Of a stretch of 64,000 nucleotides of DNA, positions 54,901-64,000 are shown one piece after another. This DNA comes from Triplophysa rosa. Lineage: Eukaryota; Chordata; Actinopteri; Cypriniformes; Nemacheilidae. The notes beneath the pieces are model-generated. The model did no database searches. It was not told the DNA's origin and saw only the letters and a list, made by a program, of their open reading frames with translations. The translations under genes and the position numbers were made by a program. Where the stretch lies: NCBI RefSeq assembly GCF_024868665.1, contig NC_079891.1:14764593-14828592 (forward strand), read 5' to 3'. How positions within the stretch are numbered: the stretch's first letter is position 1; every line of letters starts with the position of its first letter.

Positions 54901-57900
54901 AGGGAAAGACCTACAGCATCAATGAGGGCTACGCAAAGTATTTTGAGCCTGCCGTGAATGAGTATTTAAAGCACAAGAAATTTCCAGAGGTGGGTTTTGT
55001 ACAGAAACGTCTTACCAGAATACTGTTACCAAACAATGATGCATCGATTTGATGATTTGAGGAAGTGAGTGTGTGATTTTCTCATTCTGGTAGTGAACGT
55101 GTCATTTTTAATCACATCCAACTGTTGACTGCACATTTTTTTTGTACAACAAACACCATGTGATCTGGCAACCACACTCACAAGTTCATGACACACTGTT
55201 ACAGAACAGGGAATGTTGCTTAGCTTGTCTGAAGATCACTTAGCATGAAGCAAAATGTGAATTATTCACTTGCTGACTTGTCAGAACATTGCATGAACAC
55301 ATGGCTGCTCTCAGCATCAGCTGACGTTTAGTAAGATGCTGGAAAGTGATGAGAGACTTCCTCTGCTGAAAGAGTCCAGTTCTGTTGTCTGACCAATGAC
55401 AGTATGGAATGTATAGTGTCATGGTCCTGTCCTCCTTGTCTTGAAATTTCTAGTTTTGTGGACAGGGTCACGACAGTACCATGTCTTGTGTGTGTTATGT
55501 CTTGTGTGGAGACACGTGGCTGTTTGTTATGACATTAGCTGTGTCATATTTCGTAAGGCTGCGTCCTTGTGTCCTCCATAGGTATCATCCTCTAAAGGAT
55601 GCGGTATACGGAGGATTCTCAACTTAGAATTAAAGGAGACATCCTTCGTAGGACATACTGGCAGAAAACGAAACAGGGAGTAGCACGTTGCTATGACAAC
55701 ACGTTGCACTCGCACACCTGTCAAATGAATTAAAATTATTTCTACATGATTTAAGAGGTAAAAAGTTGGTTACTTTCTACCCTAAACAATGCCAAAATGT
55801 TTGCCTTACTGTTTCAAAACGTTTAAAAATCACTAAACACTTGTAAACCTATTTACTACATATGCCTGCTGAGATTAAAAAAAGTGACACAAATTGTAAA
55901 CTGTTAACATTTAAACGCCACATATTTGATTGAATGTGCAGCTGTTGCCGTTTATTCAAATAGCAGACGTTGGCCGACGCAAAGAATTGTGGGTTATCTC
56001 CAGCAACGAAGGATACAGCTCATCTATCCTACGAATTCCTGTCAAAGAAGGTCGCATTTGAGGGGTGCCTCCGGAGAGTCCTACATGATTTTATGAAACG
56101 AGACAGTCTCGATGAAGTAGCAGCCTTCGAATGAGACCTCTGGAGGACGCAGCCTGACGAAATGAGACACAGCCATTGTGCCACGTGTCTTCTTGTCTCG
56201 TGCTTTGGCCCCGCCCCCTTGTTTCCGTCATCTTACCGTTAGTGTTTGATCCTCCTCACCTGCCCCTTATTAACTTCCCTCATTAATGTTCCCTATTTGT
56301 AGCCCCAGTTTCTCTTTGTCCCTTGTCGGTTTGTTCTTCGCCCGTTCGTGTTTAGTCCCTGTCTAGAATATCTTGTTCCTGCCTTGCCTTATGTTCTTAA
56401 AATATGCTGCATGTTGATTTTTGCATGGGTGAGGTAAACACAAGGTTAAACATTAAAGGATAATTGTTTTTTTAGAAAGATCTTGTCTCTCCAGGGACAC
56501 GTTGTTGTTTATTTTTAACAAAAATGATGGTGATAAAAGGGATTAAGAAACACTAGAGCAAAAACCTTGTGACCTGTGGTAGAACAGACATCCTCAGCAT
56601 ATAGCTCAGCATATCTACATTACGAAATAGGAAACTTTGTCATGTGCATTCCAAGAAGACATGTTTACTGATCACTGTTTGCTTTTTCATTATGATTATG
56701 AGACTTTATGGAGTTCTCCATTATGTTTTATTGAAGTATCAACTTTGTCTGATGAATTTTGCTTAAGCTCTTTACGAAAAACAAATTGTTGGCATACAGT
56801 GAAAGTAAAATTACAAAACAAATGTGGACATTATAGCTCGAAAGATTTAGTTTGACAAAAATTGGTTTTGATTTTGGACTTTTCATTGCTGACTTGCTGG
56901 CAAATTTGAGCAGTTTGAGATTTAGTTGCTAAACTGATATTTTATCTTTACTGGGTTATGTATTATTATTACTTCCATGTTTTTATAAATACGTCCCTGT
57001 TGTTTTAGAGAAGAGGTTGTCTGTTGTCAGAGACATGGTATCTCATGACCTCATGAAGTATTGATTTGTTTGCATATTGTGTCTGTCATTGGTTACGTTG
57101 GCTAAAGCAAAGCATTTTCAGTGCATAAAAGCAAAAAGCCAGGTCTATATATCTCCTTTTTGATATTTTTGAGCTTGAATCTTTAAAAAGTTATGTGATG
57201 ACAGATGTGTGATTTTAGCTGGCCAGCTGTGTTTCAGTTTCCTGGACCTTCACACTTCTTCCTGTTTTCCATGTTCTGCTGAAACTCTTGTGACCTTTGT
57301 GTCTACTGCTGCAATGTTGCTTATCTAGATGATTCGTCATATCATGTACAGTAATGTGATGTATTACAAAACTATTCTTTCAGGTTTCATTCAAGTTTAG
57401 CTGGATGAACACCATCTGTGGTACGTTATTTACCACATAAGACAATTTTGAATTCTGCTTTAATTCTTGAAAAAAAGAAACAGTTATCTACTTTTAAGAG
57501 TCTCCCTACAGAAGTCAATACGAAATTAATTTTATGGTTTGTTTACAATTTGTGCTGGATTCTGAGATGTAGACTTATAAAAACATGTCTACTTAACTTA
57601 AATCTCGTATTAAAGATATAAATATACAGTTGGGTCAAAAAGTAACTTGGACACATTTCGACACTTACCTATAATGGCAAAAATGGCACAGATTGTTAAT
57701 TACCACATTAAGTGGTATCTGCAAACAAATTATGCTGAAATTGTGTATACTAACTTCTCTTTTTGAGATGCTTTCTTTTAAGATATAATAGCTTAGTATC
57801 TGTCACTTTTAGTAAACGGTATATGTGGGTTCACACAGGTGCCCTAGCAGAGTAAACACAGATGTCCATCACATGTGGTGATGTGAAAATATGGAATTTT

Positions 57901-60900
57901 TTAAATATTTCAAAATTACTTTTAATTTTCAACAATATGGGGTGGTTTCTCATACAAGTCTTAAAACTAGTCCTAGATTAAAATAAATGTACTGTAGCTG
58001 TCTAAACTGAAAACAGCTTGCACTGACAAATCTTAAAAAACATCTTAAAACAAAACAATGAGACTTTTAAGATTTTAAGTTAAAATACATACAAGTAATG
58101 TTTTTTTGTGAGGCATCTTTGCAATAAAACACTTAAATGTTCTAATTTAACTAAGGCCCCATCCTGTCTTAATCTAATCCCTGTCCAGGAAACCGCCCCT
58201 ATTTCTCTAAAAGCTAAAGTTTTTAAATAAACATTTAGTTTCAAAAGTGTATTACTGCTATAGTTTAATGCATATATTTTAAATGTGTGCCTATTATATG
58301 CATAATGTGGTCGCTCATATGAATACTGATGAAAACATGTACTGTTGATATATGTGATCAAATCTAATTGTCTCACAGGATGGCGGTGCCCCGTATGGTG
58401 CCAGGTACGTTGGATCTATGGTATCTGATATACACCGTACCCTTGCCTATGGTGGCATCTTTATGTATCCAGCCAATGAGAAGAGTCCAAAAGGAAAGGT
58501 CAGTCAAATCAAATCTCTTTATTGTCACACATCATGTACACAAGTGTACTGATGGTATAATTCTTAGGTACAAGACTCTGTGCCATGGCAGTACAATTAA
58601 TAAGATATGGAAAATGTACAATATACATAAATAACAATATACACACTTTACACAATATACATACATTTACACAATACAATATTATATACAATATAAATAA
58701 TAGACAATTGTACACAATATACAGTAAACACATTTGCATAATATACACATAGTACACTGTATTGTCAAGAGACTTATGGATGTATATATAGCTTTTATAT
58801 ATAACTTTCAGTGATGTATACTGTTAGTGTTTACTGTGTTGTTAGTGCACAAGAGAAGATGGAGCTGCATGTGTTCGAAGCTATGCAGTGCAGACATGCT
58901 ACAGTGCTGTCAGAGTCAGTGTGCTGGTGTGTAGATGGAATCCAGTGTGAGGGGTAGGTGGGTGAGCATCGCAGTCTGATGGCCTGCGAGAAAAAGCTGT
59001 CTCGCGTTCTGCTGGTTCGGGTCCTGATGCTGCGATACTGTGTGCCTGATGGTAGCAGCGAGAAGAGTTCATGGCTCAGGTGGCAGGAGTCTCTGATGAT
59101 CATCCGTGCTTTCCTCACACATCGATGGGTGTAGATGTCCTGGAGGGAGGGAAGCTCACCTCCAAAGATGTGCTGGGCCGTCTGAACTATTCTCTGCAGG
59201 GCTTTCAGGTTGAGAGCGGTGCAGTTCCCATACCAGGCGGTGATGCAGCCAGTCAGGATGCTCTCCACAGTGCAACTGTAGAACTGTCTGAGGCTCGGAC
59301 CGAATTTCTTCAGTCGCCTGAGGAAGAAGAGACGCTGGTGGGCCTTCCTCACTACTGACTGTGTGTGGGTAGTCCAGGTGAGGTCCTCTGTGATGTTTAC
59401 GCCGAGGAACTTGAAGCTGCTGACCCGCTCCACTGGAGTCCTGTTGATGGTGATGGGGGGGTGCTGACTGGTCCACCTCCTGAAATCCACCACCAGCTCC
59501 TTGGTCTTACTGATGTTCAGAGAGAGGTTGTTGTTGTGACACCAGTTAGTCAGAGTGTGCACCTCTTCTCTGTAGGCTGATTCATCGTCTTCGGTGATCA
59601 CCGAAGACACCAGATCACCGTTGTGTCATCCGCAAATTTGATGATGACTTTGGAACTGTGCGTGGCTACACAGTCATGCGTGTACAGGGAGTACAGGAGA
59701 GGGCTGAGAACACAGCCCTGAGGGACTCCAGTTTTGAGGGTCAGCGGGGAGGAGATGTTACTGCCTACTCTGACCACCTGCCGTCTGCCTGTCAGGAAGT
59801 CCAGGATCCAGCTGCACAGAGAATTGTTCAGACCTAGAGCCCGGAGTTTCACTACAAGCTTAGAGGGCACTATGGTATTAAACGCTGAACTGTAGTCAAC
59901 AAACAGAATTCTCACATATGCGTTCTTCTTGTCGAGATGGGAAAGAGCAGTGTGCAGGGTGAAGGCAATTGCATCGTCAGTGGAGCAGTTATTGCAGTAG
60001 GCGAACTGCAGTGGGTCGAGTGATGCTGGTAATACAGAGCAGATGTGATCTCTGATAAGCTTCTCAAAGCACTTACTGATGATGGGAGTCATTCTGAGTG
60101 TTAAGCAGTCCTTATGAGAAACACAACATGAATGGGGCAAAAATCTAAGAATTTTGTTTTATGAAGCATGTCTGAATATTGTAGGGGATTCAATGAGGAA
60201 CAGTATTATTTAAACACTATTCTCCACCAAATTTGTAAGAATTATCATGAGCTTTCATCACAATTATAAGTAATATATTCTCCACCACCCTTTGTAAGGG
60301 AAACAAATATAAACCCAAATTGGGATTAATTTAATTGATTATGATCAATTATATTTATCTGGATCAAATTCATGATTTGGGGAAATCACTTAGCATTACG
60401 AGCAGGTAGCAAGAATCTGCATGTTTAGGGACTCCGGATTATGAAGCATGAACTACAAACAACGTCACGTGTGACATAAAACAGGACTTTAGTTAGACTA
60501 GACGCATACTTATCTAACATACACACACATATAGTTATGCATTGGAAGAAGGTTGAAATTGAAGCAGAGAGAAGAACAGAGCATGGATTTATGGCAGTAT
60601 TTGATATTCAGAAGATCACTAGCCTGAACAAAACATCAGTTTCTTACTTGTAAAGCACCTTTGTTAAAAGGATTAATGATGCTCTATGCATCCATTAATA
60701 AGACTAAGTATGATACTTGCATGTCTTGCCCATCAAAAGAAAGAAAGTGTCCTGATGCAGTTTGTTGAGGCTCCAGTGGATCTTGGCTGGAAGTGATCAG
60801 AGAGAACCAGTTTGATGCAGAGGATCTGTATATGGAAAGACAAGGCCGCAGCCTGGCACAAACTTAGGGGTCCGGGTGAAGAGAAAAGAGAGAAAAACAC

Positions 60901-62329
60901 AGTACAAACGGAAGACACGGTGGTCTTTTTTAAGATGTCACATCCTACAGACATGACTGACCCAATCAGGAGATGGCACCTTTGGAGAGAAAGTTAATTG
61001 TCTTTGTCTTCCAACATGGTGTTTTGCATGTGAAAGCTGATTGGATATTCACTAAGAAAACTTCTAAGAGGAGTTTAATAAAACTAATATGAAAAGAGTT
61101 ACCAAAACACAACAAACATTAAGTAAATCACAAATGCAGCTCTTAGACACCAAACATGATCTACATATCATCTTGGTTAAATGAGTTACTACAAATCTAA
61201 TAATTCTAGTAGTTCTACACACATTCATTCAAACTACTTTGGATTAATGTTTAAAACAGACATAACCACAAGAACATCAATACATGGAAAGGTTATAAAT
61301 GAATATATGTACATTTCTATATAGATGTACTGTATTTAGGATTGTATGTCTGTCCCCAAAGTAAAGAGAGTTCATCCCCCTACATTCCATTCGGTCGTAA
61401 AATACTCTTTTAATCTTGATGGTTTGGTGTGGGTTGCTATGGTCACCAGAGATCTGGTCCTGCGCCTGGTGTTAGTTGCAGATTTGGGGTAGATCCCCTG
61501 GCGACTAGCTTGCTAGTTGGGTGAGGGGTGTTGTTGTTATATTTAAGAAATATAAGTAGTTATTGCGTGTCTGATCGGTCTCAGGCACTACAATATGTTT
61601 TATAATGATTAGGCCATATTCACCAAATAGATCACATGAGTTTATTATATAACACACCTCATTAATATTAAGCGTATGCTATGTTGTGCTCAGTTGTATA
61701 CTATATGGCTTATAGCAGGCTGTGTTACAGTACAACATATACCAACTCTTGTTGCATGACCTAGAACTCTGTCATTCATGGCAATGGACAGTGAGTAAAC
61801 ATATAACATGCAGCTAAACTGGAGCAAGTACATGCTAAGAATACTCGGAATAGCTTGTAAGCTATGACCTAGGTATAATATCTACAGTTCATGCTGCTGG
61901 TAAAAAGTGGCATACTGTATAACCTTTATGTATTTACACAGCTTAGTTATCTCTTCTTTACAGATCAGGAAAAATGAGGTGCGACTAACTAGAAAAATGT
62001 TCAGTCGAAAACTTTAAACTTAAAGATAAATCCAGGATACTTGTCCACAGATGTTTGCACAGTATTTATGGTCTTATCAGCGTTACATGACTTGCTAGAT
62101 TGTGTAATGTTCTTTTTTTCACGTCTCTCTTTCTCTTCAGCTGAGGCTGCTGTATGAGTGTAACCCCATAGCTTTCCTCATCGAGCAGGCTGGAGGTATA
62201 GCCACGACAGGCACTCAGCGTGTCCTGGACGTTCAGCCGGAATCACTGCACCAGAGGGCACCCTTTGTGGTGGGCTCCCCAGATGATGTGGAAGAATACT
62301 TGTCATTTGTCAAGAAACATCAGAAATAG
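51986..62329 (+). CDS. fbp2: fructose-1,6-bisphosphatase, muscle type (7 coding exons)
   Basis: Same reaction as the upstream paralogue. Coding exons: 51986-52158, 52245-52407, 53319-53411, 54188-54328, 54852-54989, 58379-58498, 62141-62329; the product is 338 residues. Exons 2-7 match fbp1 in length (163, 93, 141, 138, 120, 189); exon 1 is 3 nt longer. Glu in [10 protein letters not shown] (residue 69, tied to Ca sensitivity of muscle FBPase) and Leu in GSATL mark it as FBP2. Catalytic motifs [21 protein letters not shown] and YGARYVGSM are intact, as is the basic KIKKKGK stretch that serves as a nuclear signal in mammalian FBP2. Oddities: one extra Ala in the AMP loop (KGATGELT), Gln where Tyr57 is usual, and Gln for Val70. 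The ATG at 51986 is chosen by homology; the frame is open upstream to 51815, but the inferred start of transcription lies after that Met. Introns 5 and 6 are over 3 kb and full of mobile DNA. Confidence 0.95.
52751..53103. mobile_element. DNA-type MITE of the same family, fbp2 intron 2
   Basis: Starts TTTAAAGGGATAGTTCACCC and ends GGTGAACTGGCCCTTTAA; inner ACTACCATAGTAGGAAAAAT is repeated inverted. Confidence 0.78.
53412..54187 (+). other. fbp2 intron 3, nothing recognised
   Basis: 776 bp of AT-rich sequence between two fbp2 exons; no element ends or RNA genes seen. Confidence 0.5.
55419..56440. mobile_element. LTR-like sequence in fbp2 intron 5
   Basis: Starts GTGTCATGGTCCTGTCC and contains GGACAGGGTCACGACAG, a GGCCCCGCCCCCTTG box and GTTCGTGTTTAGTCCCTG, wording I associate with fish LTRs. 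No second LTR or coding region, so a solo or truncated LTR at best. A MITE sits inside at 55538. Confidence 0.35.
55538..56173. mobile_element. MITE with GCTGTGTC ends nested in the LTR-like sequence
   Basis: Inverted ends GCTGTGTCATATTTCGTAAG and CTGACGAAATGAGACACAGC, followed inward by GGCTGCGTCC on one side and GGACGCAG on the other. The target duplication is unclear. Confidence 0.65.
56441..57945 (+). other. fbp2 intron 5, nothing recognised
   Basis: AT-rich intronic DNA without visible element ends or exon-like reading frames. Confidence 0.45.
57946..58200. mobile_element. MITE (TTTCACAGA family), diverged, fbp2 intron 5
   Basis: Decayed copy of the family at 21152 and 32353: ACTAGTCCTAGATTAAAATA near the left end, and CTAATCCCTGTCCAGGAAACC at the right. 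Confidence 0.6.
58503..60142 (-). mobile_element. L2-type LINE, 5' truncated and frameshifted, fbp2 intron 6
   Basis: Antisense to fbp2. 59598-60140 encodes the reverse-transcriptase core: [23 protein letters not shown] with the first catalytic Asp, [14 protein letters not shown], and FADDTTVIW with the catalytic Asp pair. 58831-59610 continues in another frame with DESAYREEV to [11 protein letters not shown]. The frame changes at a perfect 22-bp palindrome (59587-59608). The endonuclease is absent. The tail ends in a short GATTT repeat only a few bases after the exon 6 donor. Confidence 0.87.
60143..62140 (+). other. rest of fbp2 intron 6
   Basis: No exon, RNA or clear element end seen between the LINE and the last exon; a pyrimidine tract precedes the acceptor at 62140. 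Confidence 0.5.
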
Positions 62330-63517
62330 TTATTAGACTTTGATTTGATCTGTTCTAAAACCTACATGACATCAAATTGGCATACAAAACTTTAAAGTTT
62401 TTTTTTAACATGCTTGTATCAGAGCGAGTAATTATTCTGCTTTATTTTTAACAGAGAACCAAATTAAATTCCCAACATTTCAAATTTTGAGCCAGTTTCT
62501 TTACTTCCATCAACATAAAAGGCACTCGGTGTTTAATATCTGTTTCAGAATAGCTTCTACGAGATTTATTTGTCTGTGTTGTTCGGTTTTAAAACCCATG
62601 TTTTTCTTCCTTACATTATGTAAATATCCCCTTAGCAATGTTTTGTTAGGTAGTTGGCAAAGCCTCCCAAAGATGTCCTGCCAATCAAACAGACCCCACC
62701 CCACTAGATCCAATGACCCAATAGCCTCCACCCTACAACACGGACTGCCCATGCAATGGCAAAATGCCAACGGTGAAATAAACCGAACACATTGTACAGC
62801 TAGAGCAAAATAACAACCCTCCATGTCGATCTACAGAAGCACATACGGTAGCCAAAATAGAACTATTTCATGTAGTGTGTTCCATGGAATCCTTTTCTAT
62901 ACAAAACATATCACATAATAGTGAGATAATGAATATTGTTCAAGTTTATGTCTTAGAAAGCATCACTTATAGATAACAAGCTAACTTTCTCTAAAAGCTA
63001 TCCTAGATAGGCTACACTCATTTTGACATATACGTGTCTGTTCAGTACGTGAGTTTATCTAAGTTTACACGTCATGAAATATCTTGCTGAGGTCAAAGAA
63101 CAAAAGTGTTTTGCAACTATTCTTCGAAACATGCTATACAATCTTTACACAAAAACCTTTTCAAATGCTAAATAAAACCAACTACAGGAAGTACATTTTA
63201 AAAGTTTAATTGATCTTACATAAAATAGAAGAAAAAAAAACATTTGTACATTTGACTTACACTAAAGAACATGTATTTACAATACATAGAGGTAAAATCA
63301 ATTAAATCAGTGGCATACACACGACCATAAAACAATTTCATAAAATCTCTAAAACGGTCTTTCAAGCAATACTTTCAAGCTTGAGGTTTGTCGCTCAGAC
63401 AAACAGTCACATGTGTTACGTGACTTTTCTCACTACAATTGATTTCAGTGAACCACTCAGGCACACGAGTCACTATGGCCTTCTGATAAGGTTTCTTGAT
63501 ATTTGAGGTAGTCTTTT
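62330..63517. other. space between fbp2 and ctsl 3' ends
   Basis: Holds the 3' UTRs of both tail-to-tail genes. Open frames at 62487-62824 on both strands overlap and have no motif. A TTTAAT at about 63206 (ATTAAA on the minus strand) may be the ctsl poly(A) signal. Confidence 0.45.
62463..62468 (+). terminator. candidate fbp2 poly(A) signal
   Basis: ATTAAA variant 134 nt after the fbp2 stop; no canonical AATAAA is nearer. Confidence 0.4.
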
Positions 63518-63853
63518 CTAAACAAGCGGGTAGCTAGCGGCTGTAGCGATACCACAGTGGTTGTGTCTGTCTTTTGCCATGTAGATATATCCTTTATCAC
63601 CCCAGTTCTCGCTCCAGCTAAAATATGAGGGAAAAAATGGGGTTAACTTCTTAAACACTGACTTCAAACATTGTTTTGTCATTCTGAAGTAGTACCAGGG
63701 TTGGATAAGAATACACAATTTGAAGGTCTTCTTACCTGTTCTTGACAATCCAGTACTTCTTGCCATCGACATCCTCGCCCTCAAAACCATAGCCAACAGC
63801 AAGAACGCCATGATCGAGGTCCTCGCTGCTGCAGTCTTTCTCAAAGTAGATGC
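63518..63853 (-). CDS. ctsl: cathepsin L, last two coding exons (partial at window edge)
   Basis: Lysosomal papain-family (C1A) cysteine protease; only the C-terminal third of the mature domain is in the window. On the minus strand the penultimate exon is 63736-63853 and encodes a peptide starting [18 protein letters not shown], with the catalytic His in LDHGV. It ends in VKNS, carrying the catalytic Asn. After an intron (63618-63735) the last exon 63518-63617 runs from [10 protein letters not shown] to ASYPLV and a TAG stop. Splice sites are GT-AG, and the split Ser codon (AG|C) rejoins correctly. The usual NSWG reads NSWS here, a difference I believe also occurs in other fish cathepsin L proteins. 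The catalytic Cys and the propeptide lie beyond position 64,000. The gene is tail to tail with fbp2, with 1.2 kb between stops. Which of the teleost ctsl copies it is cannot be fixed from this piece. Confidence 0.93.
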   Translation of the reverse strand, partial: ASTLRKTAAARTSIMAFLLLAMVLRARMSMARSTGLSRTGKKTFKLCILIQPWYYFRMTKQCLKSVFKKLTPFFPSYFSWSENWGDKGYIYMAKDRHNHCGIATAASYPLV

Positions 63854-64000
63854 CTACCAAGAGAATTCATTCATTTAGTGCACATGACAAGCCCAGATCT
63901 CTTTCAATTACACTATGTTTTTAGAACTAATCTGTGTGACTGAATTCTGAATATTTAAAGGCTTATGTAAGTATCTATAACAACTAATGCAATCCTATGG

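Noticed and set aside
62487..62824. Two overlapping 104-108 codon frames between fbp2 and ctsl
   Set aside because: Opposite strands, no motif, located in presumed 3' UTR or spacer.

Overview
This window is nuclear DNA of a teleost fish, most likely a cyprinid such as Danio or a close relative. Three genes are split by GT-AG introns and are vertebrate in type: two fructose-1,6-bisphosphatases and a cathepsin L. The spaces between are packed with non-autonomous hAT elements, L2-type LINE fragments, tRNA-derived SINEs, Harbinger- and Tc1-type elements. There is no operon structure, phage or CRISPR.

Layout. Positions 1-44,400 hold no host protein-coding gene that I can recognise. Positions 1-6816 recur almost base for base at 13,452-20,269. 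Both copies stop matching inside the same hAT element, close to single N bases at 6930 and 20,640. From 8694 to 28,273 a 19.6 kb block interrupts a hAT miniature element. The two halves of that element lie at the ends of the block, and the junctions carry a perfect 8-bp target duplication. The block contains the second 6.8 kb copy, several nested hATs, and a full-length Tc1/mariner-type transposon with an open 346-residue transposase of DD36E spacing (23,851-25,071). From 28 to 44 kb there are more elements: hATs with intact target duplications, a SINE, and a Harbinger element with a decayed Myb-like gene. A GC-richer stretch at 41.6-42.2 kb may be a divergent promoter.

Positions 44,506-62,329 hold two fructose-1,6-bisphosphatase genes head to tail on the plus strand. 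Each has seven coding exons, and exons 2-7 match in length between the two. The first is liver-type (fbp1: Gln at the residue-69 position, Met in GSATM). The second is muscle-type (fbp2: Glu at residue 69, Leu in GSATL). Both enzymes perform the same gluconeogenic step, hydrolysis of fructose 1,6-bisphosphate to fructose 6-phosphate, and presumably differ in tissue and regulation. The predicted Fbp2 has an extra Ala in the AMP-binding loop and substitutions in the dynamic loop. At the right edge the last two exons of a cathepsin L gene lie on the minus strand, tail to tail with fbp2.

Limits. Element names rest on recognised termini, target duplications and motifs, not on a library search. The 6.8 kb duplication could be real or an assembly (haplotype) artefact. 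Exons were placed by frame, splice sites and knowledge of the family, without transcripts.
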